Shown: in pieces, positions 16,601 to 24,494 of the stretch | Numbering within the stretch: the stretch's first letter is position 1 | Layout of the letters: each line of letters opens with the position of its first letter | Origin: Runella zeae DSM 19591 | Lineage (GTDB): Bacteria > Bacteroidota > Bacteroidia > Cytophagales > Spirosomataceae | Direction: 5' to 3' | NCBI RefSeq assembly: GCF_000423565.1 | Contig: NZ_KE384037.1 | Coordinates: 274,115 to 338,114, forward strand | DNA: 64,000 bases | Made by a program: the position numbers and the translations under genes | The notes under the pieces: model-generated | Told to the model about the DNA's origin: nothing | What the model saw: the letters and a program-made list of their open reading frames with translations, nothing else | Database searches by the model: none

Positions 16601-16999
16601 TGGGGCGGACGGAGCGTCACCTTCGGGAAATCGTGACACGTTTTGCTCCGACCTCCTTTCGGTACGTTTGTCGGTAATGACATAGCCTCCATTTTTTGAT
16701 TTTTTGTAATACAGCCCCAAAGGTTTGAGAAGTGCTTCGAGATTTTGTTCCAATTTCGCATTCGGATTGACGACGTTGCTCATTACCATAAGCCCATCAA
16801 CATTGCGGTCAAAAAACAAAATATCTACCCGATACTGCTCTTTTAGCTCGCGCAACACATCCTTTAGTTTCTTCTGGGAGGGTTTGTGGGAGGCGTCTTT
16901 GCTGTGGTTGGTTTGAGCACTGGCCAAAAATTGGGCAAAACTTGGCTGTACCCCTCCCAGCAATACCCCCAACAACAGGGTTTGTATTGTTTTTTTCAT
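13625..16999 (-). CDS. SusC-like TonB-dependent transporter with STN domain (locus A)
   Basis: 1124 aa. Signal peptide 1-22 (...GGVQPSFA/Q). A secretin/TonB N-terminal (STN) domain lies at about 40-115 (LKDVLRELKEQYRVDILFFD). A carboxypeptidase D regulatory-like domain at about 163-245 carries KVTDAEKGESLPGVNVIIKG and LVFSFVGY. The SusC linker VVVVGYGTQKKKDLTGAI leads into the plug domain (IRIRGINSISANSSPLIVLD) and a 22-strand outer-membrane barrel ending in ...FIGGINMSF. The STN domain normally contacts FecR, and the FecR gene ends 18 bp upstream. The product imports oligosaccharide using TonB energy and reports substrate through FecR to the ECF sigma factor. A long linker rich in Pro/Ala sits between STN and the regulatory domain. 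Confidence 0.95.
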   Translation of the reverse strand: MKKTIQTLLLGVLLGGVQPSFAQFLASAQTNHSKDASHKPSQKKLKDVLRELKEQYRVDILFFDRNVDGLMVMSNVVNPNAKLEQNLEALLKPLGLYYKKSKNGGYVITDKRTERRSEQNVSRFPEGDAPSAPKAPSQSAPAAIEALAPAVGEVNRVVDKIVKGKVTDAEKGESLPGVNVIIKGTQRGTTTNPDGEFSLSVPDDNAVLVFSFVGYVLQEVVVGSRTQLSIALNVDNKSLEEVVVVGYGTQKKKDLTGAIASVDVEATRLQPNTNASQILRGTTAGVQVIDNGRPGQAGTIRIRGINSISANSSPLIVLDGIIYAGGNLADINPNDIETIDILKDASSTAIYGSLATNGVIEITTKKGKSGKPKFTFTTYLGASDYAFLPAYRTPEQYLAARKDAEEAEGGSVPFSVIEQANIAAGKTIDPFQEIKQRAPMSNYELNVSGKTDRVSYFFSGAYTDSKSPVRGDNFSRLSSRLNLGVQATDWLKLGINSGYSSRDNSGVRANLVATSYLSPFASLYLEDGVSPNPLPQNWGLVANPLLGTLLNTNKSITNILFANAYADVNLLEGLTYKLNGGYTRTDSKTFAYSPTYAPTNRLGSGSKRHGETQNFTLENILKYQRRFAQDHSLDLTVLYGIYQLSNQFSFLSSQNIFNDALGYNSLEIGEGYAIDVGATQNRQISSMARLGYSLKSKYFFTLSVRRDGFSAFGEGRKFGTFPSAAFSWNISDEDFMKDVKKIDFLKLRASWGRNGNRGVSEYSSLSQVGQRNYVFGDGQPVSIGLIPTTLANPNLGWETTESFNIGTDVQAFSSRISASLNFYVSNTFDLLLNQTIPNTNGFEVFLRNIGKTKNKGFELDLKTKNIERGDWGWNTNIAFSLNRNKIVQLTGRDINNDGIEDDDIASGWFIGQPLGTNFDYVFDGIFQQGDDLSLIPGSKPGDIKFKDISGPNGVPDGKITPLDRAVLHSNQPNFILGITNIINFKKFSLSSTVNIREGGYSSSSLINPGSNFFDQANFLNLPYWTPSNPINTHPRINYRNPLGYGFYESRSFTRLQDVSLSYNFSDALMKKLKIANLQVYVSGKNLFTWTKWNGWDPEFGGGGRDPGTNGPLLKTFIGGINMSF

Positions 17000-17017
17000 T
17001 CTTAAAAAACGTTAGAG

Positions 17018-18013
17018 TTATGGATTGGTGGTTATGATAATTTTCTTTCCTTCTTTTTGGTAAGTAAGATTAGCAGCTTCGGTAAGCGTTTCTAAAAGTT
17101 CTTCGGCATTGTGCGCCGTAAAAGACCCCGTAAGTGTCCATTGGGCAAGTTCGGTCTCGGGGATTTCGACAGTTACTCCAAAATTATCTTTAAACAATTG
17201 GGCTACTTCCTGCAAGGTAGTTTCTTCAAATACAAACCGATGATCTTGCCAAGCGGCGTAGTTTTGAGGCTCTTGAGTCTGATGTAAATTCACTTTCCCC
17301 CCTTCTCCGAGCGTTACCAAATCGCCCGGCTTCATCATGAGTTGTTTTTGATTGTTGCCTTCCTGATATCTCAGTTGTACTTTACCTTTATTTAGGACGA
17401 CCTTCGCAACTTTCGGGCGGGTATTTACCACAAATTCGGTTCCTAGCACTACCACATCAAACTCTTGCCCCGTTTTGACAATAAACTTCTGATGATTAGG
17501 CAAATGCGTCACCGAAAAATTAGCCTCCCCTGTCAGATATACTTCACGGGTTTGGTGACCAAAACCAAAACGTGGCACTCGAAGCGACGAATTGGCATTG
17601 AGTACGATTTGGCTGCCGTCGCTCAATGTCAAACGTTGGGTTTGGCCATAAGCAGTCTGGTAAGTTTGGTACTGAATAGCATCTCTAAATAACCAGCCAC
17701 TAACAGCTACTATCAATATTATCGACGCTGCCGCCCAAAACCACCACGGCATCCGTCGAGGGGATACCTCCAAAGTCTCTCCCTCTTCTTTTTGGCTCTG
17801 ATAGCCTCTCATTCGTTCTTGATGCCGAGCTAGTGCAGCGTTGGCATCAGCAATATACTGTGGATGTTCGCTTTCCCACATAGCCAAGTAAGCATAAAAC
17901 AACTCACGGTTTTCGTTGTTTTGCGCCCATTCCTCCACCATTTGCTTCTGAAAAACAGTAGCTCTACCAGCGAAGTAATTGAAAAGCATTTCTTTGGTTA
18001 TGTGCATTTTCAT
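17018..18013 (-). CDS. FecR family anti-sigma factor (locus A)
   Basis: 331 aa from the ATG at 18013; the longer frame would start with GTG. The N-terminal cytoplasmic part (MLFNYFAGRATVFQKQMVEE) should bind the sigma factor. One membrane segment follows (PWWFWAAASIILIVAVSGWL). The periplasmic FecR domain carries TLSDGSQIVLNANSSLRVPR and VYLTGEANFSV, and a C-terminal DUF4974-type domain (FVFEETTLQEVAQLFKDNFG) should meet the STN domain of SusC. It lies between the sigma gene (81 bp) and susC (18 bp). It is closely similar to the FecR of locus B, including the stretch MMKPGDLVTL, which suggests loci A and B share ancestry. Confidence 0.93.
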   Translation of the reverse strand: MKMHITKEMLFNYFAGRATVFQKQMVEEWAQNNENRELFYAYLAMWESEHPQYIADANAALARHQERMRGYQSQKEEGETLEVSPRRMPWWFWAAASIILIVAVSGWLFRDAIQYQTYQTAYGQTQRLTLSDGSQIVLNANSSLRVPRFGFGHQTREVYLTGEANFSVTHLPNHQKFIVKTGQEFDVVVLGTEFVVNTRPKVAKVVLNKGKVQLRYQEGNNQKQLMMKPGDLVTLGEGGKVNLHQTQEPQNYAAWQDHRFVFEETTLQEVAQLFKDNFGVTVEIPETELAQWTLTGSFTAHNAEELLETLTEAANLTYQKEGKKIIITTNP

Positions 18014-18094
18014 GATGAAATGATTTAAAAACAAGACGTGTTGAAACGTCGAAAACACTTAGCGATGTGGATTATTTATTAGAATATTTTGGTC

Positions 18095-18766
18095 TCAAAG
18101 CCATCCTCCTCCGATGAACATCACGATAACAAGCCACTTATCTTTCAAAGAAGTCCGAATCTGACGGATGGCTTGGTACAAGTGAGCCTCAATGGTTCGC
18201 AGAGATAGATTGAGTTCATTGGCAATTTCTTGGTACTTTTTTCCTTCAAAACGATGCATGACATAGATTTGGCGGCGTTTCAAAGGCATACTGTTGATGG
18301 CATTTTCGACATCGTGATAGAGCTCTTCGTATTGGGTAATGGAGTCGGGCTCATAGGTGGTGGCTATCGAAAACTGCGTGGCATTGTCTAAGGACGTATT
18401 GCGACGCATTTCGCTTCTAACGTAGTCGAAAGCCCGGTGCCTCACCGATGTAAACAAAAACGCCCGAAAAGAAGTAGTAATGGTGCGGTATAAATGCTGT
18501 GTGTGAAACTCATAAAAAATATCCGAAACAATATCTTCGGCAATGGCCTTGGAAGAAACATAACGTACGGCATGGCTGCACAACAATGGGTAATATTGCT
18601 GAAACAACAACGCTATGCCAGTATCGGGGTTGGTCTCAAAAGCGACTCTAATCATCCGTTCGGGGTCAAGCACCGTATGTTTGGTTGAGGGATTTTCTCG
18701 CTCATGCCTCCCAAAAACCGGTTGGGCCTTATCTTCTTCCTCCATAGTATGCTTGACCATTCTCAT
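18095..18766 (-). CDS. ECF RNA polymerase sigma factor (locus A)
   Basis: 223 aa. Region 2 is at LFQQYYPLLCSHAVRYVSSK and AIAEDIVSDIFYEFHTQ. Region 4 is at MPLKRRQIYVMHRFEGKKYQ and EIANELNLSLRTIEAHLYQA. It has the short hydrophobic C-terminal tail often seen in Bacteroidota FecI-type sigma factors (VIVMFIGGGWL). The N-terminal 45 residues are longer than in most relatives; ATGs at 18760 and 18745 are alternatives. It is the first gene of locus A and should activate the susCD operon once FecR releases it. It resembles the locus B sigma in region 4 (RFEGKKYQEIA), less so the locus C one. Confidence 0.92.
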   Translation of the reverse strand: MRMVKHTMEEEDKAQPVFGRHERENPSTKHTVLDPERMIRVAFETNPDTGIALLFQQYYPLLCSHAVRYVSSKAIAEDIVSDIFYEFHTQHLYRTITTSFRAFLFTSVRHRAFDYVRSEMRRNTSLDNATQFSIATTYEPDSITQYEELYHDVENAINSMPLKRRQIYVMHRFEGKKYQEIANELNLSLRTIEAHLYQAIRQIRTSLKDKWLVIVMFIGGGWL

Positions 18767-19127
18767 TTTCTATATAAAGATAAGTTTTTTCTTGGAAACG
18801 TTTTATTTAAACCTGTTTTTGAGATAGACGTTTTTGTCCGCAGAAAACACTTAGTGAGAAATAGGATTTTTTTACTTATTTTTTTAATTTATATCAAAAG
18901 AAGACCTCGGTATTTCCAACGCCTCTTTCTTATCAGGGCCTTGCAATGCTATTTTTATGGCTTCTTCTTGAAAATACGCACTTCTAAAAACAGAAATCAT
19001 CGTACTGATTATCAACAAATTACAAACTTGAACAAACTTGCTCCAATTTGAACACCGTTTGCATAGGTCTTCTATGTGTCTTTGCTGAGATTTGCGCTCT
19101 CAATTTTTATTTCAATTCTTAATTTTT
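18767..19127. other. Divergent intergenic region, locus A sigma / DUF2911
   Basis: 361 bp, AT-rich, between the minus-strand sigma gene and the plus-strand DUF2911 gene. It must hold both promoters, but no convincing TTG / TAnnTTTG pair was found in either direction. No hairpin, repeat or credible small gene was seen. Confidence 0.5.
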
Positions 19128-19664
19128 ATGTCAGCTATGCAAAAGAATGCAAAAATCACCCTGTCTTTACTCACGATTTTGGCAGTTTGTCTGGGAAGTT
19201 TTTCGGTTTGGGCTCAAGACAAAAACAGCCGGCCTAGTCCGCCCGCCCAAGTTTCTCAAAAAGTAGAAAATACCAACATTACCATCAGCTACGGGCAGCC
19301 TTCGGTAAAAGGTCGAAAAATATGGGGAGAACTCGTGCCTTACGGACAGGTATGGCGTACAGGTGCCAACGAAGCTACGACCTTTGAGATAAGCCAAGAT
19401 GTGAAAGTAGAAGGGCAAATCTTAGCCCAAGGCAAATACGGCTTTTTTACCATTCCTAACGAAAAAGAATGGACGATTATCTTTAATAAAGTACCTAACC
19501 AATGGGGTGCTTTCAAGTATGATGACAAGCAAGACGCTTTGCGCGTCAGTGTAAAACCCAAAAAATCTTCAAAATTTCACGAACAACTTACCTATACCAT
19601 TTCGCCTAAAGGAACAGTCGCGATTTTGTGGGAAAATTTAGAAGTAAACTTCAAGGTAAAATAA
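19128..19664 (+). CDS. DUF2911 domain exported protein
   Basis: 178 aa from the ATG at 19128; an in-frame ATG at 19137 is also possible, and the TTG at 19092 is unlikely. A signal peptide ends ...SFSVWA/Q. The DUF2911 block is PPAQVSQKVENTNITISYGQ, then PSVKGRKIWGELVPYGQVWR, TGANEATTFEISQDV, GKYGFFTIPNEKEWTIIFNK and the WGAFKYD motif. DUF2911 proteins are common in Bacteroidota envelopes and have no firm function. It stands alone on the plus strand, converges on locus B and shares a bidirectional hairpin terminator with it. It shows no obvious link to the flanking glycan loci. Confidence 0.85.
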   Translation: MSAMQKNAKITLSLLTILAVCLGSFSVWAQDKNSRPSPPAQVSQKVENTNITISYGQPSVKGRKIWGELVPYGQVWRTGANEATTFEISQDVKVEGQILAQGKYGFFTIPNEKEWTIIFNKVPNQWGAFKYDDKQDALRVSVKPKKSSKFHEQLTYTISPKGTVAILWENLEVNFKVK

Positions 19665-19705
19665 GAATCTACTAGCTCATTTACAGCCATTTTAACATTC
19701 ATTTT

Positions 19706-19732
19706 GTGGGGGTCGCTTGCGGCGACCTCCAC
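19706..19732. terminator. Bidirectional hairpin terminator
   Basis: Arms of 11 nt (GTGGGGGTCGC / GCGACCTCCAC, one G-U pair) with a 5-nt loop lie between the convergent DUF2911 gene and the end of locus B. A T-rich flank (ATTTTG) follows on the plus side. Confidence 0.65.
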
Positions 19733-19759
19733 ATTTTGCCATTTATTTAAACTCTTTTT

Positions 19760-21391
19760 CTATTCCAATCCCAATACCTGTTTACCTTCCAGCAGTTTGG
19801 CTTTCAGTTGGGGATAGTTTACGTTTTGAATCGTAGTTTTATTGTCTAGTGCCAGTGCCGCAGCCGTACCCGCCGATTGCCCCAAAATCATAAAAGTCCA
19901 TTCCAGGCGAATCGCTCCGTAAGCAATATGACTTGATGAGGGGCAAGTAGGCGTAATTAAGTTGGTACATTGGGACGCTTTAGGAACCAAAGATCGGTAC
20001 GAAATAGGCAACGGTTGCCAATAATCACCCCCAAATACAAAGCCTTCGTTGTAAGCGTAGCCGTCTTTGACGATGCGCCGCACGCTGTGTACATCTGTAG
20101 GCCAATACGCCATGCCGATAGGGTCAGATACGGGTGTGGGGTTTTGTTTTTTGACATGATGCTCCGTAATCACGTAATCAGACACCATTCGGCGCGCATC
20201 GCGTACATAAAACATTCGAGGCCAGCCGTCATTGTCAGTAAATTCATCTTTGGGCAACCCCCAACTAGCCCACTCTTTTTGCAAAGCGGAGTCGAGTTGG
20301 CCTACTTCAGGGTCATTGGCTAAGAAGTAAAAAAGCCCTTGCGTAAACGTTTTATGTTCTTCCAATATCCTTTCTCGCACAGCGTAGCTACCTTCTGGGT
20401 AGTCGATATTCATACCGTAGAGGTTATGCGATAGGTCGTGCCAAGCACCTAAGTCCGTTTTGCCGTTGGGAAGTCCTGCGCCAGGCCGATACAATTTTCC
20501 ACCTGCTTTGATATACCGCAGATAAATCTCGTATTGACCTCGGTCGTAGTCCTTAGGTTTAGTAAACGGAATTTGATTGTCAGGATTTTTGGTCAAACAC
20601 ATCCGAAAACAAAACGCCTGTAGGCGTTTATCTCCCGCGCCAGGTGTTCCTAGAGGTTCGTTCTGAATCGTCGGAATCACTCCGCTGTTTGGATCATTGG
20701 GGTTTTTATAAGGGTTTACTTTGACCAAAAATTGTGCATGATCGGTTTCGGCACGAATACCGTTACGGGTTTCATGGTAAACAGAATTGGCCTCACGTCC
20801 TACCGTTGTACTGACACCAGCCCGCGCCAGCAAATCTCCTTCAATGGTCGCATCCACGAAAAATTTTCCCTTGAATACTTCTCCTTTTTCGGTACGAATT
20901 TCGGTAATAGTGGTATTTTTTTTACTGACCGCTTGGGGCGTTTCGGCCAAGCGTCTTCCCAGAAATACTTCGATTTTGTGTTCTTTTATCCAATCATTAA
21001 ACACCTGTTCTGCTACCTTCGACTCAAACCGCCAGAGACTTGTGTTTTTTACTTTGTTATTGAGCGCGTTCTCAAAAGCCTCTTCTCTTCCATAGACTTT
21101 GGCGATACGGCGATAAAACTCCAGTGCTAACCCTCCCACGGCGGGGCTATTTTGAAAATCTTTATGATTGTCAATGTCAGTTCCACCAAGCCCTTCTACA
21201 CTCATTCCGCCAATGTGCTTAGTGGGTTCGAGAAGCGCTACACTTTTCCCCATTTTGGCCAACTGAATTGCCGCCGTCACTCCTGCTGCCGTTCCGCCAT
21301 AGATGACCACATCGTAAGAAAATTTGGTTTTTTGGGGCTGAAATGAAGTCAGCCCCAAAAAAGTGAAGAACAACGTCAGTGTTTTTCTCAT
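19760..21391 (-). CDS. Exported FAD-dependent oxidoreductase, second of pair
   Basis: 543 aa. The hydrophobic N-terminus (MRKTLTLFFTFLGLTSF) is a likely signal peptide. The FAD-binding Rossmann start is YDVVIYGGTAAGVTAAIQLA followed by LLEPTKHIGGMSVEGLGGTD, as in the FAD_oxidored family (PF12831). Later blocks are VDATIEGDLLARAGV and a C-terminal ILGQSAGTAAALAL. The family includes exported flavoproteins often mislabelled as xanthan lyase in databases; the real substrates are mostly unknown. The ATG overlaps the stop of the upstream paralogue by 4 bp (ATGA), so the two are translationally coupled. Placement behind susCD suggests oxidation of the imported carbohydrate or of its cleavage product. 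Confidence 0.82.
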   Translation of the reverse strand: MRKTLTLFFTFLGLTSFQPQKTKFSYDVVIYGGTAAGVTAAIQLAKMGKSVALLEPTKHIGGMSVEGLGGTDIDNHKDFQNSPAVGGLALEFYRRIAKVYGREEAFENALNNKVKNTSLWRFESKVAEQVFNDWIKEHKIEVFLGRRLAETPQAVSKKNTTITEIRTEKGEVFKGKFFVDATIEGDLLARAGVSTTVGREANSVYHETRNGIRAETDHAQFLVKVNPYKNPNDPNSGVIPTIQNEPLGTPGAGDKRLQAFCFRMCLTKNPDNQIPFTKPKDYDRGQYEIYLRYIKAGGKLYRPGAGLPNGKTDLGAWHDLSHNLYGMNIDYPEGSYAVRERILEEHKTFTQGLFYFLANDPEVGQLDSALQKEWASWGLPKDEFTDNDGWPRMFYVRDARRMVSDYVITEHHVKKQNPTPVSDPIGMAYWPTDVHSVRRIVKDGYAYNEGFVFGGDYWQPLPISYRSLVPKASQCTNLITPTCPSSSHIAYGAIRLEWTFMILGQSAGTAAALALDNKTTIQNVNYPQLKAKLLEGKQVLGLE

Positions 21392-22962
21392 TTTTTACCA
21401 TCTTTTTCTCCATCCCAAATTTGGTGATTAATGCTCAAAATCACTCCTTTCTCTTTTAAATTTGTCTGTAAATCAGCGATGTCTAATTTCTGAACGGATT
21501 TTTTTTGACGAGCGGCCATTGCTGCGGCAATGCCAGCACTATTTCCTAGCTGCATCCAGGTACATTCCACCCGTGCTGAACAAAACGCGACATGCGACAC
21601 CGATAAGCATACTGGCACAAGTAGATTGGTGCATTCTTGCTGCTTGGGCAAAATAGTACGGTACGAAAATTCGTAGGGTTTGGTCAATACTTCCCAGATT
21701 CGTCCTTCATTGACAAATTGGGTTTTAGATACAGCCACGCGTTGTACGTGATGACTATCTATCCAATGGGAGCCCAAACAAATCGCATCAGGTTTTGTAC
21801 GTTCTTCCAAAATATCCTTTTGGGTCTGCACCAATTCGCCCTTCATTCGTCGTGCCTCACGAATGTAAAGATAATAGGGGAAATTTCCGTTGTCCTTGAA
21901 CTCATCAGCCGTAAGACCATATTGATTTACCGCATCGTGTAAATTACGTGGGACCGAGGGGTCATTGGCCAAGTAATATAAAAGACCCAAAGTCCAGTTT
22001 TTATGGTCATCATAGATAGCTTTTCTTTCGGGATAATCGGCATCGGGGTAGTTGACATTCCCGCCAAAGTGCCCTAAAGAGATGATTGATTTCTGTTTGT
22101 TGTTGGTTTCGTATTTCCCTTTGGGATAATTCCAACCGTACAAATCAATGATGTCTTTGAACTTGACATTGGGCTCATTTTTAAGCCATCGCGAAAGCAA
22201 TATATAACGCTGAGGTTCGTAACGTTCGGGTTTGGGAAAAGGAACTCGGTCGTCTCTTGTTGACATCATCACCCGAAAGTTATAATTCATCACCCGTTTA
22301 TCGGCTTGCCCTTCGGTAAGTGTGCTTCGCTCGGCAAATCCAGGTAGTAGTTTGCCATTATCATCATAGGGAGAAGCTTCAATGGGAGTATCAATAAACC
22401 TTACACCCGCCAATGACTCACCATACTGGTCTTTGCTTTCACGCCCATACGTATAAGATACTCCCGACCGTGACATCAAATCTCCTTCATAGGTAGCATC
22501 AATGAATACTTTGCCCGTAACGGTGGTGCCGTTTGATAATGTAATGGTCTGAATAGCAGCATTTTTCTTATTTACTTTTTGGGCAAATGCTTCATAGACA
22601 ACCTTGACGTTTGCTTCTCTCAAAAGGTCATTGAAGACTTTCTCGGCTACATGCGATTCAAAGTAAAACTCGGTTTTAGGTTTTCCGTAAAATTGACTCA
22701 TACGACTATAAAACTCTAACGGTAATCCCGAAATAGTTTCTTCAATCATGTGTTCAGACTCGGCAGTGCCAATACCGCTGGTATTTAGTCCTCCGACATG
22801 TTTTGTCTGCTCTATGAGCATCACTTTTGCCCCTTCACGAGCGGCAGCCACGGCAGCAATGACACCGCCTGGTGTGCCGCCATATACCACTACATCGAAA
22901 GAAGCCTGAGCATACGCCAGCCAAGTATTCAGTATTAATAAGAGGGTAAGACAAATTTTCAT
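21388..22962 (-). CDS. Exported FAD-dependent oxidoreductase, first of pair
   Basis: 524 aa, a paralogue of the following gene. Signal peptide 1-18 (ILNTWLAYA/Q). FAD motifs are FDVVVYGGTPGGVIAAVAAA, then LIEQTKHVGGLNTSGIGTAE, IDATYEGDLMSRSGVSYTYG, and C-terminal CTWMQLGNSAGIAAAMAA. Both proteins keep GGTxxGV in place of the usual GxGxxG spacing and have HVGG/HIGG after the first strand, as is normal in this family. The gene follows susD of locus B after an 87-bp gap containing a hairpin. Exported flavoproteins need pre-folding or FAD loading in the periplasm; no Tat motif is visible here, only Sec-type signals. Confidence 0.82.
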   Translation of the reverse strand: MKICLTLLLILNTWLAYAQASFDVVVYGGTPGGVIAAVAAAREGAKVMLIEQTKHVGGLNTSGIGTAESEHMIEETISGLPLEFYSRMSQFYGKPKTEFYFESHVAEKVFNDLLREANVKVVYEAFAQKVNKKNAAIQTITLSNGTTVTGKVFIDATYEGDLMSRSGVSYTYGRESKDQYGESLAGVRFIDTPIEASPYDDNGKLLPGFAERSTLTEGQADKRVMNYNFRVMMSTRDDRVPFPKPERYEPQRYILLSRWLKNEPNVKFKDIIDLYGWNYPKGKYETNNKQKSIISLGHFGGNVNYPDADYPERKAIYDDHKNWTLGLLYYLANDPSVPRNLHDAVNQYGLTADEFKDNGNFPYYLYIREARRMKGELVQTQKDILEERTKPDAICLGSHWIDSHHVQRVAVSKTQFVNEGRIWEVLTKPYEFSYRTILPKQQECTNLLVPVCLSVSHVAFCSARVECTWMQLGNSAGIAAAMAARQKKSVQKLDIADLQTNLKEKGVILSINHQIWDGEKDGKK

Positions 22963-22995
22963 ATTAAAATAAAAGTGTAAAAGGTGAATATTAAA

Positions 22996-23032
22996 GCCAT
23001 TCTGAGGGGTTAACCTTTAAGCTCAGAATGGC
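22996..23032 (-). terminator. Attenuator-like hairpin after susD (locus B)
   Basis: Perfect 11-nt arms (GCCATTCTGAG / CTCAGAATGGC) with a 15-nt loop, 17 bp after the susD stop codon. A short TTTAAT follows on the minus strand. The T-run is weak, so partial termination or 3'-end protection is more likely than a full stop. Confidence 0.6.
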
Positions 23033-23049
23033 CATACTAGTATCAACAA

Positions 23050-24474
23050 TCAATAACCAGGGTTTTGTACCAAAGCTGGATTTACATCAATCTCTTGAAT
23101 TGGAATAGGATAAAGCAGGTGCTTTGCTTCGGCATTTATTCCTATTTTTTTCATCTTTTCAATGTATTTTCCTGTTCTTAGCAAATCCCAACGACGATGT
23201 CCTTCAAAACAAAGCTCCCAACTTCTTTCTTGCCAAATTGCCTCACGCAATTGTGTTTGAGTCAGGTTACTGAAGTCTTTTAAATCTGTTGGCGTTTTTC
23301 GTGCCCTTGCCCGCACGGTATTAATGGCCGTATAAGCCTCGGTGGTAGGGCCACTTAATTCATTGAGAGCTTCGGCATACATCAACAATACATCGGCATA
23401 GCGAATGACTAAAAAGTTGTTTCGCGCCGACTGCGACCCACAAGCCTGTGGATCCCAATATTTGTCCAAATGAGGCCCCGTACGCGAGGCTACTACGGTG
23501 CCGTTGGCTATTTTTTTCTCATAAATCACCGTTACGTCTTTCCGTAAATCTCCTGACAAGTATGAAGCCGCGTGCTGTGGTACTACTTGATAGCTTCCCC
23601 CCGTCAAATTAATAGGATAGCTGAAGTATATAGAAAAATTTACTGCCATTGGGCTGCCATACGCAGGCAAGACACAACTGTACTGAATCGAAAAAATATG
23701 TTCAGGGCCATTCTCTTTTTCGGGTAAAAAGACATCCTTAAAATCAGGGACCAAAGCGTATGTTTTTGAATCTATGACCTCTTTAGCTTTAGAAGCCGCA
23801 TTGGCCCAGTCTTTACGGGTTAAATATACCTTTGCCAACATGGATTTAGCTGCCCCAATCGTTGCTCTGCCATTTTCGGAAGCTACGGTATATTTTACTG
23901 GGAGCGTTTTTTCAGCCTCTTGTAAATCAGAAATTATTTGCTGATACACTTTTTCGGCTGGTTCGCGGGGGATCTGCACATTGATAACATCATTGGAAAC
24001 ACTCGTTACAAGGGGTATATCTCCAAAAGCTCGTACCAAATTAAAGTAGGCCAACGCGCGTAAAAACTTGGCTTCGCCCACAATTTGATCCCGTAGCTTG
24101 GTATCCATCGTAATCTTAGGAACATTGACAATCACCCGATTGGCGCGGTCAATCAATACATAACTATTGGTGTAAAACCCATCAAACAAGCTCGTTCCAC
24201 TGTTAAATAGATTCTTATGTATCTCATCTCCACTGCCATTGTCTTCGCGTACTTCGCATTCATCACTGTTGAGATCCGCCAAATTAATCATGGTCATGCC
24301 ATAGACATTTTTGAGGCGGTCATATACGCCATTGATGGCAGAAGTGGCGTCGGCGGCAGAATTAAAGGAATTTGATTCTTCAAAAAAACTGAGAGGTACC
24401 TCTTCCAAGTTTTTTTCACATGCTGTCAACAGAAATACTGTGAGCAATGCCGAAAGTAAGGTTGTATTTTTCAT
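23050..24474 (-). CDS. SusD-like nutrient-binding lipoprotein (locus B)
   Basis: 474 aa from the ATG at 24474, which yields a lipoprotein signal (LLTVFLLTAC, Cys19); the longer upstream frame was rejected. SusD features are SFFEESNSFNSAADATSAIN, GEAKFLRALAYFNLVRAFGD and IPLV, YADVLLMYAEALNE, WQERSWELCFEGHRRWDLLR, and a C-terminal LVQNPGY. It binds the transported glycan at the cell surface and closes over SusC. The start is 20 bp after the susC stop. The ligand is unknown; the downstream genes are exported flavoproteins rather than hydrolases, so the substrate may need oxidation before use. Confidence 0.94.
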   Translation of the reverse strand: MKNTTLLSALLTVFLLTACEKNLEEVPLSFFEESNSFNSAADATSAINGVYDRLKNVYGMTMINLADLNSDECEVREDNGSGDEIHKNLFNSGTSLFDGFYTNSYVLIDRANRVIVNVPKITMDTKLRDQIVGEAKFLRALAYFNLVRAFGDIPLVTSVSNDVINVQIPREPAEKVYQQIISDLQEAEKTLPVKYTVASENGRATIGAAKSMLAKVYLTRKDWANAASKAKEVIDSKTYALVPDFKDVFLPEKENGPEHIFSIQYSCVLPAYGSPMAVNFSIYFSYPINLTGGSYQVVPQHAASYLSGDLRKDVTVIYEKKIANGTVVASRTGPHLDKYWDPQACGSQSARNNFLVIRYADVLLMYAEALNELSGPTTEAYTAINTVRARARKTPTDLKDFSNLTQTQLREAIWQERSWELCFEGHRRWDLLRTGKYIEKMKKIGINAEAKHLLYPIPIQEIDVNPALVQNPGY

Positions 24475-24494
24475 CTTTAATTTTTTTAATCTGA

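Noticed and set aside
18704..19051. 115-codon plus-strand frame
   Set aside because: It overlaps the start of the sigma gene and an AT-rich promoter gap; the protein is low-complexity Phe/Arg-rich.
19760..22962. Xanthan lyase annotation for the flavoproteins
   Set aside because: Database labels of this kind exist for relatives, but the sequences are FAD-binding oxidoreductases with no lyase domain.
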